From an uncultured bacterium (GTDB lineage Bacteria > Cyanobacteriota > Vampirovibrionia > Gastranaerophilales > Gastranaerophilaceae), in NCBI GenBank assembly GCA_900551915.1, contig URXT01000018.1, positions 1-35,472 of the forward strand: a stretch of DNA of 35,472 nt, given 5' to 3'. Position numbers and translations under genes: made by a program. Numbering within the stretch: position 1 is the first letter of the stretch; every line of letters begins with the position of its first letter. The notes below the pieces were generated by a model that saw nothing but the letters and a program-made list of their open reading frames with translations, did no database searches and was not told the origin of the DNA. This document shows, piece after piece, positions 7,870-15,515 of the stretch.

Positions 7870-8275
7870 TAAAGCAGCCCGTAAGCCGTGTTCTGTTTAT
7901 AGATAATCATCTGTCTGGTATTGCGGTTACCCGCAATCTCTAGCGATATTTCTGAAGTGGGCGGACAGCCTTTAACCTTCAAGTTAATCTTGCATTCAAT
8001 CGGGGTTTACTTAGCCAACACTTCTCAGTGTTGCTGGTGAAGCTCTTAACTCACCGTTGCACCATCGCCTGTGAAATTTACAATTTCCATCGGCAGTATG
8101 TTTTCTGTAGCACTTTCCACCGGCTCGCGCCGTCCGGGGTTTCCCCGGCGATTTGTCCTTGAATGCACGGACTTTCCTCACATTGTTAGCCGGCTGTCAA
8201 ATCTGACAGCCGCTTGTGCTTCTGTCTTTCAACAAAAACACTGCCAGCGCAATGCGCGATTATCCGGCTGCTTTA
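7870..8275 (-). ncRNA. rnpB: RNase P RNA, type A
   Basis: The catalytic RNA that trims 5' leaders from pre-tRNA. On the minus strand the conserved GAGGAAAGTCCGTGC block (CR I), the ACAGAAAACATACTGCC block, CAGGCGATGGTGCAACGGTG and the 3' ACAGAACACGGCTTACGGGC block (CR V) occur in the correct order. The outer helix P1 is visible as TAAAGCAGCC at the 5' end (8266-8275) and GGGCTGCTTTA at the 3' end, which sets the limits. The length of about 406 nt fits type A. A T-run follows the 3' end. Open frames drawn across this stretch are not genes. Confidence 0.96.
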
Positions 8276-8283
8276 TTAAAATT

Positions 8284-8313
8284 ATTATACTACAATTGTT
8301 TAAAAATTGACAA
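8284..8313 (-). promoter_or_regulatory. Promoter of rnpB
   Basis: TTGTCA (8308-8313) and TATAAT (8284-8289) on the minus strand are 18 nt apart, and the RNA's 5' end begins about 8 nt later. The perfect palindrome GCGAATATTCGC (8314-8325) abuts the -35 box and could be a regulator site. Confidence 0.7.
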
Positions 8314-8360
8314 GCGAATATTCGCACATGACAATTTATATTTTAATGTAAAAAAGAGAT

Positions 8361-8534
8361 ATGCATTGTTTCTTCTTTGGTGGGATTTCACAGCTTGAAG
8401 GGCATATTTACTTTGTGGATAAGGCTAACACACAATTCGGATTGAAAAATCCGAAGATAGCAAGCGCTGGTAAGATTGATATCTTCTATCTTACGCCTTA
8501 TCCTGACGTTTTGCGGCCAGCAATCGGTAATTAA
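8361..8534 (+). CDS. Small hypothetical protein (57 aa) or gene remnant
   Basis: An ATG at 8361 preceded by AAAGAG opens a 57-codon frame (MHCFFFGGISQLEGHIYFVD at the start, PYPDVLRPAIGN at the end) that fills the gap between the rnpB promoter and aroA. Composition is protein-like with no low complexity. I do not recognise it. The lack of a normal N-terminus suggests it could be the tail of a larger lost gene. Confidence 0.35.
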   Translation: MHCFFFGGISQLEGHIYFVDKANTQFGLKNPKIASAGKIDIFYLTPYPDVLRPAIGN

Positions 8535-8543
8535 ATATTTTCA

Positions 8544-8552
8544 TGGTAAAAT
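8544..8552 (+). promoter_or_regulatory. Extended -10 promoter of aroA, 6 nt from the ATG
   Basis: TGG-TAAAAT (8544-8552) is an extended -10 element ending exactly 6 nt before the aroA ATG at 8559. No Shine-Dalgarno lies between, so a leaderless aroA transcript is predicted. Confidence 0.5.
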
Positions 8553-8558
8553 AGTTTT

Positions 8559-9836
8559 ATGTTGAAAAAAGTTTCTAAACTTAACAAAGGTCTGAAAGGG
8601 TATGTTACAATTCCTGCTGACAAATCGATTTCTCATCGGGCGGTAATGTTTGCATCGCTTGCAAATGGTAAATCTGTTATTAAAAATTTTTCAAATGGAG
8701 CGGATCCTTTATCTTCGCTTTCTGTTTTTAGCACGTTAGGTGTGAAACATGAATTTATTAATAAAAATACTCTTGTCATCAATTCTAATGGGAATTTGAA
8801 CGCACCTTCAGATGTTCTCAACTGCGGCAACTCAGGCACAACAATGCGTTTGGTTTCCGGGATTTTAGCAGGACAAAATTTTAAGTCTGTTTTATGCGGT
8901 GATGAAAGTCTTTCCAAAAGACCAATGAAACGTATTATTACTCCTCTTCAAATGATGGGGGCGCAGATTTCTTCTGTTGACGGACATGCGCCGCTGGAAA
9001 TTTTCGGGCAAACTTTGCATGGAATCGATTATGTTTCACCGATTGCATCTGCTCAGGTTAAATCTTGCGTACTTCTTGCTGGTTTGAAGGCTGGCGGTGT
9101 TACAACATTTTCAGAGCCTTACCTTTCAAGAAATCATACCGAACTTCTTTTAAAATACATGGGGGCAGAAATTAATTCTGTTGGAACTTGTGTAAAAATC
9201 AGCAAATCTGAATTGCAGCCTAAACATATTGAAATCTGCGGCGATATTTCATCAGCGGCATTTTTTATTGCGGCAGGGTTAATTGTGCCGGATTCGGATA
9301 TTATTCTTAAAGATGTTGGATTGAACAGTACACGTACAGGTATTCTCGACGTTGCCAAAAGTATGGGTGGCGATGTTGAAATTCTTGATAAAGATACTGT
9401 TTCCGGCGAAGTTAAGGGTGATATAAGGATAAGATATTCAAAGCTTAAAGGCTGCATCATTGAAAAAGATATCATTCCACGTTTGATAGACGAATTGCCT
9501 ATTATTGCTGTTATGGCTTCACTTGCGGAAGGACAGACTATTGTTAAAGATGCACAGGATTTAAGGAACAAAGAATCTGATAGAATTGCAGCAGTTGTTT
9601 CAGAGCTTAGAAAACTTGGGGCAGAGATAAATGAAACTTCAGACGGATTTGTTATATATGGTAAAAAAAGTCTTAAAGGCGGAACACAGGTAAAATCATA
9701 TCATGATCATAGACTTGCCATGAGTTTGTATGTTGCAGGTCTCGTCTGCGATGAAACTGTTGCTATTGACGATTTTGAGTGGGTTTCAATATCGTTCCCG
9801 AATTTTGAATTTTTGTTATCAAATTTAATTGCATAA
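8559..9836 (+). CDS. aroA: 3-phosphoshikimate 1-carboxyvinyltransferase (EPSP synthase)
   Basis: Transfers the enolpyruvyl group of phosphoenolpyruvate to shikimate-3-phosphate, the sixth step of the shikimate pathway to chorismate, in the cytoplasm. The 425 residues have the usual length and the family motifs in order: DKSISHRA (21-28), NCGNSGTTMRL (about 88-98), GDESLSKRPM, SAQVKSCVLLAGL, the double-domain hinge, DELPIIAVMASLAEG with the catalytic Asp, and DLRNKESDRI near the C-terminus. The NSGTT and SAQVKS wording is nearer to class II enzymes than to the Escherichia coli type; that assignment is tentative. The gene stands alone with its own promoter and no ribosome binding site. Confidence 0.97.
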   Translation: MLKKVSKLNKGLKGYVTIPADKSISHRAVMFASLANGKSVIKNFSNGADPLSSLSVFSTLGVKHEFINKNTLVINSNGNLNAPSDVLNCGNSGTTMRLVSGILAGQNFKSVLCGDESLSKRPMKRIITPLQMMGAQISSVDGHAPLEIFGQTLHGIDYVSPIASAQVKSCVLLAGLKAGGVTTFSEPYLSRNHTELLLKYMGAEINSVGTCVKISKSELQPKHIEICGDISSAAFFIAAGLIVPDSDIILKDVGLNSTRTGILDVAKSMGGDVEILDKDTVSGEVKGDIRIRYSKLKGCIIEKDIIPRLIDELPIIAVMASLAEGQTIVKDAQDLRNKESDRIAAVVSELRKLGAEINETSDGFVIYGKKSLKGGTQVKSYHDHRLAMSLYVAGLVCDETVAIDDFEWVSISFPNFEFLLSNLIA

Positions 9837-9874
9837 CATAATCAATTATTTATAGGATTTAATTTGGGTCATTA

Positions 9875-9903
9875 TTGACAAGAAATTGAAAATTTTATAA
9901 AAT
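9875..9903 (+). promoter_or_regulatory. Consensus promoter placed to give a leaderless mRNA
   Basis: TTGACA (9875-9880), a 17-nt spacer and TAAAAT (9898-9903) are followed after 6 nt by the ATG at 9910. The normal start point, about 7 nt after the -10 box, coincides with the A of the ATG. Confidence 0.75.
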
Positions 9904-9909
9904 AAGACT

Positions 9910-10458
9910 ATGGTTAATAAATATGTTAAAAAATATACGGTAAGTTCATTTGGGATAAAAGAAAAATTATCAGTTGCTTTAGGTATAGTTATTGCAATTA
10001 TTTTGTATTTTATGTTTTTCCATGTAGATAAAACGCCATATGGATACGCTGAAATTCCTGAAGACGTTGATGCTTATATGAAAACAGCAGACAACTATTC
10101 AAGATTCTACGGAAAAGGCAAAATGCTTATTATGTATTATGATAAAAGAGATAAAGATAATCCTTATTCAAAAACATTTAAAGATGCCATAGAATCTGCT
10201 AAAAGAAATCAAAAAATAAGTGATTTGTACGAATTTAGACCATTTAACATTTTAAACAATAATGTTGTTTTTGATGGGAAAGAAGGCGAAAAGAAAATCA
10301 TTGGAGAAAAAGCAGTCAAAAAAGTATGCAGAAGTTTTTGCATAGTTAACCCTGAGAAAAAATCTTTGTATTTCTATTTTAAACCGGAACAAAGAGATGT
10401 CCAGTATTTGGAAAGCAATCTTGAAAAGCTTGAATTCTGGGGTGCTAAGTTGGATTAA
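9910..10458 (+). CDS. Single-pass membrane-anchored hypothetical protein
   Basis: The 182-residue protein has a basic N-terminus (about 1-20), one hydrophobic segment (about 21-40, LSVALGIVIAIILYFMFF) and an extracytoplasmic domain. The domain has a beta-alpha pattern (GKGKMLIMYYDKRD, KTFKDAIESAKRN, DLYEFRPFN) and a CRSFC pair at about residues 141-145. The arrangement resembles a thioredoxin-fold domain without a classical CxxC, but I cannot confirm this. The gene lies alone between aroA and a terminator, and no Shine-Dalgarno precedes the ATG. Function unknown. Confidence 0.75.
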   Translation: MVNKYVKKYTVSSFGIKEKLSVALGIVIAIILYFMFFHVDKTPYGYAEIPEDVDAYMKTADNYSRFYGKGKMLIMYYDKRDKDNPYSKTFKDAIESAKRNQKISDLYEFRPFNILNNNVVFDGKEGEKKIIGEKAVKKVCRSFCIVNPEKKSLYFYFKPEQRDVQYLESNLEKLEFWGAKLD

Positions 10459-10475
10459 AAATTTATTAATATAAT

Positions 10476-10506
10476 AAAAAGACAGGTTTTAAAACCTGTC
10501 TTTTTT
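10476..10506 (+). terminator. Rho-independent terminator (bidirectional)
   Basis: AAAAAGACAGG-TTTTAAAA-CCTGTCTTTTTT, starting 17 nt after the stop at 10458. Confidence 0.9.
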
Positions 10507-10570
10507 AATGTAGTATGGTGTAATTATGAGTCTTACCTTCTCCAAGGCATAAAAAATATTTAAATAAAAA

Positions 10571-10598
10571 AGAAGCATTAATTAATGCTTCTTTTTTA
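10571..10598 (-). terminator. Terminator of the tRNA-CAU gene
   Basis: The perfect palindrome AGAAGCATTAATTAATGCTTCT (an 11-bp stem if fully extruded), followed on the minus strand by TTTTTTATTT, sits just downstream of the tRNA. Confidence 0.85.
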
Positions 10599-10600
10599 TT

Positions 10601-10672
<72 letters not shown>

Positions 10673-10753
10673 GCGGTATAATTTAATTTTAACAAGGTAT
10701 GATTTACACACTTGTGCTGTCTCTTCTAAATCTAACAAAAAATACCCCAAAAA

Positions 10754-11770
10754 TCAAGCCTTGATTTTTTGTATTATTTCATTTGACCCGATAACTTCGT
10801 CGCAAATATCCGAGGCGATATGGCTTTTTGATGCAATAATACTGTTTTTTACGGTAATATTGTCTTCTAATATAACGTCATCCCAGATTATACTGTCAAT
10901 AATTTTAACGTTTTTTCCGATTTTGCAACCACTGCCAATTGTTGAAGTACCTTCAAATACTGTACAAGCTGGAATTTCGCTTCCATTATTTATGTACTTG
11001 CCACTGGCAGAATTAATGATTGGCGTGTGTTTAAATCTGCATAACCCGAAGAATAAATCTTTAGTTGACTGTTTGTATTGGGCAAGCGTTCCTATATCAG
11101 TCCAATATTCATTTATTTCAAAGGTGTTAATTTTTCTTTTTTTTAGAAGTTCTGGAAAAACATTTTTTGCAAAGTCATAGAAGGTATTTTCAGGAATAAA
11201 ATCAAAAATTTCATAATTAAAAATATAAATCCCTGTGTTTATGTAATTACTTTTAGCATCTTCAACTGTGGGTTTTTCTTGGAATTCTTTTATAAAACCG
11301 TTTTCGTCGGTTACAACCACTCCAAAATGCGAAACTTCTTCATGCGGAATTTGTTTTATTCCTATTGTTGCAATTGCGCCGCTTTTTATGTGAGAGGCGA
11401 TGCCTTTTTCAATGTCTGCATTTGTCAACCCGTCAGCCGAAAGCACAATAAATGTCTCACCTTTATCGAAAAAGTTTTGGCATTTTTTTAATCCACCGGC
11501 AGTACCAGAAAGAGTATCTTCTTTTATGTAATTGAAGTGAATACCTAGTTGGTTGTATTGGTATCTTTCAATAATTTTTTCTGCAAGATAATATGTGTTG
11601 CAAATTACATTTTTTATGCCAAGCTCCCTAAGTTTTTCTAACAAAATATCCATAACAGGTTTGTTGGCAATTGGAATTAATGGTTTTGGCACCGCATATG
11701 TTAAAGGTTCCAGTCTGGAGCCAACCCCTGCTGACATTATCATTGCTTTTGTGACAATTTTGTTTGTCAT
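10754..11770 (-). CDS. Sugar-1-phosphate nucleotidyltransferase with left-handed beta-helix C-terminus
   Basis: Joins a sugar-1-phosphate and an NTP into an NDP-sugar for surface polysaccharide synthesis. The 338-residue protein has the nucleotide-binding MSAGVGSRLEPLTYAVPKPL signature near the N-terminus, a SADGL metal-binding stretch, FQEKP, INTGIYIF, and WTDIGTLAQY before a hexapeptide-repeat helix (about 255-330). It is nearest to mannose-1-phosphate guanylyltransferase / RmlA-like enzymes; the sugar cannot be told. The open frame reaches a TTG at 11845, but that lies inside the -35 box. The ATG at 11770 has GGGGAAGGG just upstream and begins MTNKIVTKAM, so I take it. The gene is single, with a terminator and tRNA downstream. 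Confidence 0.9.
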   Translation of the reverse strand: MTNKIVTKAMIMSAGVGSRLEPLTYAVPKPLIPIANKPVMDILLEKLRELGIKNVICNTYYLAEKIIERYQYNQLGIHFNYIKEDTLSGTAGGLKKCQNFFDKGETFIVLSADGLTNADIEKGIASHIKSGAIATIGIKQIPHEEVSHFGVVVTDENGFIKEFQEKPTVEDAKSNYINTGIYIFNYEIFDFIPENTFYDFAKNVFPELLKKRKINTFEINEYWTDIGTLAQYKQSTKDLFFGLCRFKHTPIINSASGKYINNGSEIPACTVFEGTSTIGSGCKIGKNVKIIDSIIWDDVILEDNITVKNSIIASKSHIASDICDEVIGSNEIIQKIKA

Positions 11771-11816
11771 GCCCTTCCCCATAAAACTCATTATATTAAT
11801 TTTTGCATGAATAAGG

Positions 11817-11845
11817 TTATAATGCAAATAAAAAACTCTTGTCAA
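11817..11845 (-). promoter_or_regulatory. Promoter of the nucleotidyltransferase gene
   Basis: TTGACA (11840-11845) and TTATAA (11817-11822) on the minus strand are spaced 17 nt, giving a leader of about 40 nt before the ATG at 11770. Confidence 0.7.
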
Positions 11846-11865
11846 TAAAATTATAGGAGTATAAT
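11840..11865 (+). promoter_or_regulatory. Orphan tRNA-Lys promoter left of the element
   Basis: TTGTCA (11840-11845) and TATAAT (11860-11865) on the plus strand, spacer 14 nt (short). The predicted start is at about 11872, exactly where identity with the intact tRNA-Lys copy begins. The -35 is shared with the divergent promoter. Confidence 0.5.
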
Positions 11866-11871
11866 AATTTT

Positions 11872-11919
11872 ATGACTTTGGGCTTATAGCTCAGTATGTA
11901 GAGCAGTTGACTCTTAATC
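11872..11919 (+). repeat. 5' half of a tRNA-Lys gene: left attachment site
   Basis: These 48 nt (8-nt leader ATGACTTT plus tRNA positions 1-40) match 16138-16185 with 3 mismatches, all in the D loop. The match stops just after the anticodon loop. This is the pattern left by an integrase that crosses over in the anticodon region and rebuilds the tRNA at the other end. Confidence 0.85.
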
Positions 11920-12031
11920 TATTCACAAAAATTTTTATAAAAAATTAGAATGCTAAATTATAATTGTAGCAAGGTTTTAAGCCTTGTTATTTTTTGTATA
12001 ATATTAAAATGTTCCAAAATTGAGCGGTTAG

Positions 12032-12670
12032 GATGGGCTCTTATTCATATATGATGATGAATATAAACTAATTTATTGGCAGAAATTTGGAGAGGATTAT
12101 TTTGTATGCGAATACAATAGCGGGTCGCAACAGCAGTTGAAATTTTATTACATTGAAACGAGTAATATTTTTGGGGTACATGCCGTATATAATCTTGAGA
12201 GATTAGATAATGGAAAATGTAGACGAGATATGCTTTTATCACTTATAAACAGCAAGGAACTGTCATATTTATCTAACTGTCAGAATTACAAATTGAAAGA
12301 AAAAGCTATTAGCAAAATGGTTTCAAATTCGGATAATATTATTTAAAATCCGTGTGATTTTCATAATCCTGAAAATGACGATACTGACATTGCTTCAAAG
12401 GGAAAGAAACATAAATTTAGTTGTAAGATATGCAAATTTTTAGAGCAGGAATTTATTAAAAACGAAAATATTAAAAATTTCAGAATGGACAAAATTAAAC
12501 TTAAATACCCGTATGCAAAGCGTAAAAGTTTTCTAAAGGAACAATTAGAGTTAATTCAGTTATATTTTTTAACATATTTCTTCCCTAATCTTTTTTTCCT
12601 TAAGCCATCTTCACATAAAAGCCAGACAAATACTACAATCTATTGGCTGTTAAACAAATGTAAAATTTAA
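12032..12670 (+). pseudogene. Decayed gene of unknown function inside the tRNA-Lys element
   Basis: One reading frame stays open from 12032 to 12670 except for a TAA at 12344-12346, with no good start codon at its 5' end (a TAG precedes it). It encodes readable protein on both sides of the stop: DEYKLIYWQKFGEDYF and KFYYIETSNIFGVHAVYNLE before it, HKFSCKICKFLEQEFI and KSFLKEQLELIQLYFLTYFF after it. The continuity in one frame suggests a single gene killed by a nonsense mutation and loss of its start. Family not recognised. Confidence 0.5.
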
Positions 12671-12711
12671 AGTAGTTAACCTTAAAGTAGTATTGAAATT
12701 TGCAGTTCAAT

Positions 12712-12738
12712 GTGTTACAATATAGTATAATGTAATAC
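12712..12738. promoter_or_regulatory. Promoter/operator of the toxin-antitoxin pair
   Basis: GTGTTAC (12712-12718) and GTAATAC (12732-12738) form a near-perfect inverted repeat around the TATAAT box (12726-12731). This suits autoregulation by the ribbon-helix-helix antitoxin. Confidence 0.55.
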
Positions 12739-12750
12739 AAAGGAGATATT

Positions 12751-12981
12751 ATGGCTTCAGAACAATTCTCATTAAGATTACCTAAAGATACAAAATGCCG
12801 TCTTGAAGAATTAGCACAAGCAACAGGTAGAACAAAAGCTTATTTGGCATTGGATGCTATTGAAAAATATTTGGATATGGAAGCTTGGCAAATTTGTGCA
12901 ATTCAGCAGGGAATAAAAGATATTGATGAAGGTAAATTTGTGTCAATAGATGACGTCAAAAAAGATTGGGGCATTGAATAG
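12751..12981 (+). CDS. Antitoxin, ribbon-helix-helix (RelB/ParD-like)
   Basis: The 76-residue protein binds and neutralises the toxin encoded next and probably represses the operon. Residues 4-50 form a ribbon-helix-helix DNA-binding fold (FSLRLPKDTKCRLEELAQAT, then TGRTKAYLALDAIEKYLD). The C-terminal part (IQQGIKDIDEGKFVSIDDV, ending KKDWGIE) is the typical toxin-wrapping segment of this antitoxin family. AAGGAG lies 8 nt before the ATG. Its TAG overlaps the toxin's GTG by one base, so the two are coupled, antitoxin first, as in most type II systems. It is the best preserved cargo of the element. Confidence 0.93.
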   Translation: MASEQFSLRLPKDTKCRLEELAQATGRTKAYLALDAIEKYLDMEAWQICAIQQGIKDIDEGKFVSIDDVKKDWGIE

Positions 12982-13268
12982 TGGCATATAAGGTTAAATT
13001 TTCAGCTTCATCATTAAAAGATTTGAAATCAATACAAGAGTATATCTGTGAAGATAACAGAGAAGCCGCAAAAGAAATAGTTGCCCATATTATTGAAAAA
13101 ATAGAAACTGTTATAGTTCCAAATCCAGGTGCAGGCAGAGCAGGAAGAGTTTTGAGAACAAGAGAACTTGTAATCTCAAAATACCCATACATTGTGCCTT
13201 ATCAGGTCAGAGAAGATGTGATTTATATTTTAAGGGTTCTGCATACTTCTAGGAAGTGGAAGTTGTAG
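12981..13268 (+). CDS. Toxin, RelE/ParE family
   Basis: The 95-residue protein starts at a GTG in the TAGTG overlap. It has the RelE/ParE superfamily layout: beta strand and helix (VKFSASSLKDLKSIQEYI), second helix (AAKEIVAHIIEKIETV), a GRAGRVLRTRELVISKYPYI strand region and the C-terminal VIYILRVLHTSRKW motif, where Arg and His are conserved. LRVLHxxRxW is more typical of ParE-like (gyrase-acting) and RelE-like plasmid toxins. The cellular target cannot be decided from sequence. Full length and intact. Confidence 0.93.
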   Translation: MAYKVKFSASSLKDLKSIQEYICEDNREAAKEIVAHIIEKIETVIVPNPGAGRAGRVLRTRELVISKYPYIVPYQVREDVIYILRVLHTSRKWKL

Positions 13269-13308
13269 CTTTTATTTCACTTGTGTATTTTTTTGTTGTA
13301 TTTAGTAA

Positions 13309-13525
13309 GGGAAAATAAATGTCAAGATTAAACAGAAGGAGTTATTCTTCTTATGTGATTTGACAGACGCGGAGCTAATGGAGTTTTTGCATAAAAGACT
13401 TAAAAGAAATCAAACTTTTAAATGCGGAACATTGATGAAATCATGAACCGGATGATATAATAGTTTATCACCGCTCAAAATACCGAAATATAATCAGCAA
13501 TCAGAAGGGTACAAAAGTACCTTAA
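13309..13525 (+). pseudogene. Frameshifted gene remnant
   Basis: The 330 nt between the toxin gene and the LprI-like gene hold two adjoining open stretches in different frames with no start codon. The first, 13309-13446, reads KQKELFFLCDLTDAELMEFL and on to KCGTLMKS. The second, to 13525, reads HEPDDIIVYHRSKYRNIISN and GTKVP. The protein-like sequence changes frame near 13440, as expected for a decayed gene. Family not recognised. Confidence 0.35.
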
Positions 13526-13586
13526 TTTTGCAATGAAAACGAAAGGCGGTGAATTATGTGAACTTTCACAAAAAAACTTTTTAAGG

Positions 13587-13592
13587 TAGAAT
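13587..13592 (+). promoter_or_regulatory. -10-like box 6 nt from the ATG at 13599
   Basis: TAGAAT (13587-13592) ends 6 nt before the ATG, the same spacing as at aroA, 9910 and 15146. A -35 is weak (TTTCAC, 13564-13569). An AAGG at 13583-13586 could instead be a distant ribosome binding site. Confidence 0.3.
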
Positions 13593-13598
13593 TATAAA

Positions 13599-14123
13599 AT
13601 GAAAAATTCAATTCTAATCTTGACCATAATCTTTCTCTCAGGTCTTTTGAGTTTCAGCAGTTTCACCATTGTTAAGCAGAACAAAGAGCTTAAATTTCTG
13701 CAATCAAAGCTTTCTGAACAAGAACAATCCATGACAAAACTAAAACAGGAAAAAGAATTCCTCACACCTAAAGCCGAAATTCATCCTATAGAAAAAGCAG
13801 TGCAGGAATGCATGAAAAAAGAAGATTACACAACAGTCGGAATGTCAAAATGTGTAGATGATTCAATAAATGACTGGAATAAAGAAATTGATAAATACCT
13901 GTCACTCTTTAAAGAAACGCTGCCAGAAGAACATTATGATTTGTTAGAAACCTCTCAAAATAAATGGGAAGACTACAAAAAAGCTCAGTGGACATTCTTA
14001 AACGCAGCCATCAGTGAAAAACAAGGAACAATGTATATAAATGTTTTAAGCGGAGACAGAGCTGGTGTTGTAGAAAATCGAGCAAAAGATTTGTCAGGAT
14101 TATTCTTTGAATTAACCGATTAA
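13599..14123 (+). CDS. LprI-like (DUF1311) membrane-anchored protein
   Basis: The 174-residue protein has an N-terminal hydrophobic segment (about 4-24) acting as anchor or signal, a short coiled coil (about 25-58) and an LprI/DUF1311 domain (about 65-174). Visible family features are the two cysteines (CMKK... and CVDDS), the helix NDWNKEIDKYLSLFKETLP, and SQNKWEDYKKAQWTFLNAAI, the equivalent of the LxxSQxxWxxyRxxxC motif. Family members include inhibitors of host lysozyme, and others have unrelated envelope roles. Position next to a MuF-like gene suggests cargo of the element. The final Cys of the motif is replaced here. Confidence 0.7.
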   Translation: MKNSILILTIIFLSGLLSFSSFTIVKQNKELKFLQSKLSEQEQSMTKLKQEKEFLTPKAEIHPIEKAVQECMKKEDYTTVGMSKCVDDSINDWNKEIDKYLSLFKETLPEEHYDLLETSQNKWEDYKKAQWTFLNAAISEKQGTMYINVLSGDRAGVVENRAKDLSGLFFELTD

Positions 14124-14136
14124 ATTATTCTGCCTT

Positions 14137-14162
14137 ATAACTAACAGTAACGTACATTAGTT
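14137..14162. promoter_or_regulatory. Inverted repeat before the MuF-like gene
   Basis: TAACTAA (14137-14143) and TTAGTTA (14156-14162) are perfect complements with a 12-nt spacer, just upstream of AAGGAG and the ATG at 14178. This could be an operator or a weak hairpin in the leader. Confidence 0.35.
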
Positions 14163-14177
14163 AATAAGGAGACAAAA

Positions 14178-15125
14178 ATGAATTTAAAACAAAAACTTAC
14201 ACAAACTATTACCCAAAAGAAAGCTGACAGTGATTTACTCTCTCAAATTTCAACGTTGAAATCAAAGCTTGCGTCTCAAAAATCTTTTAATTCAGCCGGA
14301 TATAATAAACTATCCGAAATAGAACATTCTCTATATCGTTACAATACATTTATAACCGGTAATTTAACTAAAGAAGCAGACCGGGAGGCTCAAAGATTAT
14401 CAGATATGGTCAAAAACCTAAATGATGAAAATTTTGTTTTGGAAGTCGGTATCAACAATTCAAAATATGTCTGGCATACAGAGCCTAATGCCTGTAAGGA
14501 ATGTCAGGAATTAGACGGAACAATTTATTATACAAAAGAAGACATACCGGAAAAACCTCATCCAAACTGCAAATGTTCGATTGAAGAAATTCCGATGGAT
14601 GAAGAAACGTGCGATTGTTCAAAATTCATTCAACAAATCGATGAAATGCTTAATCAAATTGATAAGTTGCGGGAAATTATAAGTATTAGAAGCTCTAATC
14701 TTTTAGAAATCCTGTCTTATGATTTAAGCATAAGACTTGAAAATTGGGGGCATTCTATATTAGAAAAATTTGCACAATATGATAATTTCCTTGGAGACCT
14801 TACCAGTTCTTTTGTTGAGTCAAGAGAAAATATCTATGAAAATTCAGACAAATATTACCATATGAAAGCATATTGTAAAGTCGGACAAAGAGAAGATGAA
14901 ATCGCCGGCAAAATAGCAATAGGCGTGGGGCAATTTCGAGAACTATTTCAAGGAGTAATGTCATTAATAACAGAAGAAAAATCATTAACAGAAGCAATAC
15001 AAGAATACACAGAAGATACAAACGCTAACAATCAGGGTTACAATTTGGGCAAACAAATACCAGAGGCGGATTGTGATGTAATAATAAATCGGGTATTCCC
15101 TTATAAAATATGGAAGGAAAATTAA
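14178..15125 (+). CDS. MuF-like (phage minor head family) protein with helical N-terminus and unknown C-terminal domain
   Basis: The 315-residue protein has three parts. Residues 1-85 form a helical module ending in IEHSLYRYNTFITGNLTKEA. Residues 95-137 hold a MuF-type motif, YVWHTEPNACKECQELDG then HPNCKC, in which CxxC plus CxC could bind zinc. Residues 145-315 form a separate helical domain I cannot place. The first module recurs in the genes at 19288 (followed by MuF motif and M23 peptidase) and 21707 (followed by DuOB). MuF domains are known at the front of phage-borne polymorphic toxins, so the C-terminal part may be an effector. A small membrane protein gene follows 20 nt downstream. 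AAGGAG is well placed before the ATG. Confidence 0.72.
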   Translation: MNLKQKLTQTITQKKADSDLLSQISTLKSKLASQKSFNSAGYNKLSEIEHSLYRYNTFITGNLTKEADREAQRLSDMVKNLNDENFVLEVGINNSKYVWHTEPNACKECQELDGTIYYTKEDIPEKPHPNCKCSIEEIPMDEETCDCSKFIQQIDEMLNQIDKLREIISIRSSNLLEILSYDLSIRLENWGHSILEKFAQYDNFLGDLTSSFVESRENIYENSDKYYHMKAYCKVGQREDEIAGKIAIGVGQFRELFQGVMSLITEEKSLTEAIQEYTEDTNANNQGYNLGKQIPEADCDVIINRVFPYKIWKEN

Positions 15126-15130
15126 TTCTA

Positions 15131-15139
15131 TGATATTAT
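15131..15139 (+). promoter_or_regulatory. Extended -10 promoter 6 nt from the ATG at 15146
   Basis: TGA-TATTAT (15131-15139) ends 6 nt before the ATG, and there is no Shine-Dalgarno. It overlaps the end of the preceding gene's downstream region, so this small gene probably has its own leaderless transcript. Confidence 0.45.
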
Positions 15140-15145
15140 GTAACT

Positions 15146-15412
15146 ATGGTAAAATTGTTCAAAATAATTACAACAATCTTATTGTCTTTAGTGTATATTT
15201 TAGGAATCTTTATAAGTTGTGTTATGCTTTGGGTACCCAAATTTGACGCTTTTATAGGTGGTATACTATTTATTTTAGTGTTGTATAATCTTTTAATGTT
15301 ATATTACGTAAACTGGGCAATTTGGACTAAAGGTAAAGTAAAAAAAATTATAATGGCCTTTGTGGTAATCAGTTTTTTTGTATTATTCTGCATGATTATA
15401 TCATATGAATAA
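15146..15412 (+). CDS. Small three-helix membrane protein
   Basis: The 88-residue protein consists almost only of three hydrophobic segments (about 8-30, 36-57 and 65-86) with short basic loops (KGKVKK). No family recognised. It lies 20 nt after the MuF-like gene and before a terminator. If the MuF-like protein is a toxin acting at the membrane or envelope, a small membrane protein in this place would be a natural immunity candidate, but this is inference from position. Its promoter sits directly before the ATG. Confidence 0.65.
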   Translation: MVKLFKIITTILLSLVYILGIFISCVMLWVPKFDAFIGGILFILVLYNLLMLYYVNWAIWTKGKVKKIIMAFVVISFFVLFCMIISYE

Positions 15413-15421
15413 AATTTGACT

Positions 15422-15448
15422 AACCGGAGTAAATTCCTCCGGTTTTTC
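15422..15448 (+). terminator. Rho-independent terminator
   Basis: AACCGGAG-TAAATTC-CTCCGGTT followed by TTT, 10 nt after the stop at 15412. Confidence 0.88.
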
Positions 15449-15515
15449 ATCTCCTGAATTTTATATTAAATAAAGGTACAGACCGTGCAATTTGATTTAA
15501 AAGAAAGGATTAGAG

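Noticed and set aside
8071..8398. Open frames across rnpB and its promoter
   Set aside because: The region matches conserved RNase P RNA blocks on the other strand, and the frames have no coding character.
12485..12670. Independent 61-residue gene
   Set aside because: It is the downstream part of the frame interrupted at 12344; there is no ribosome binding site before its ATG.
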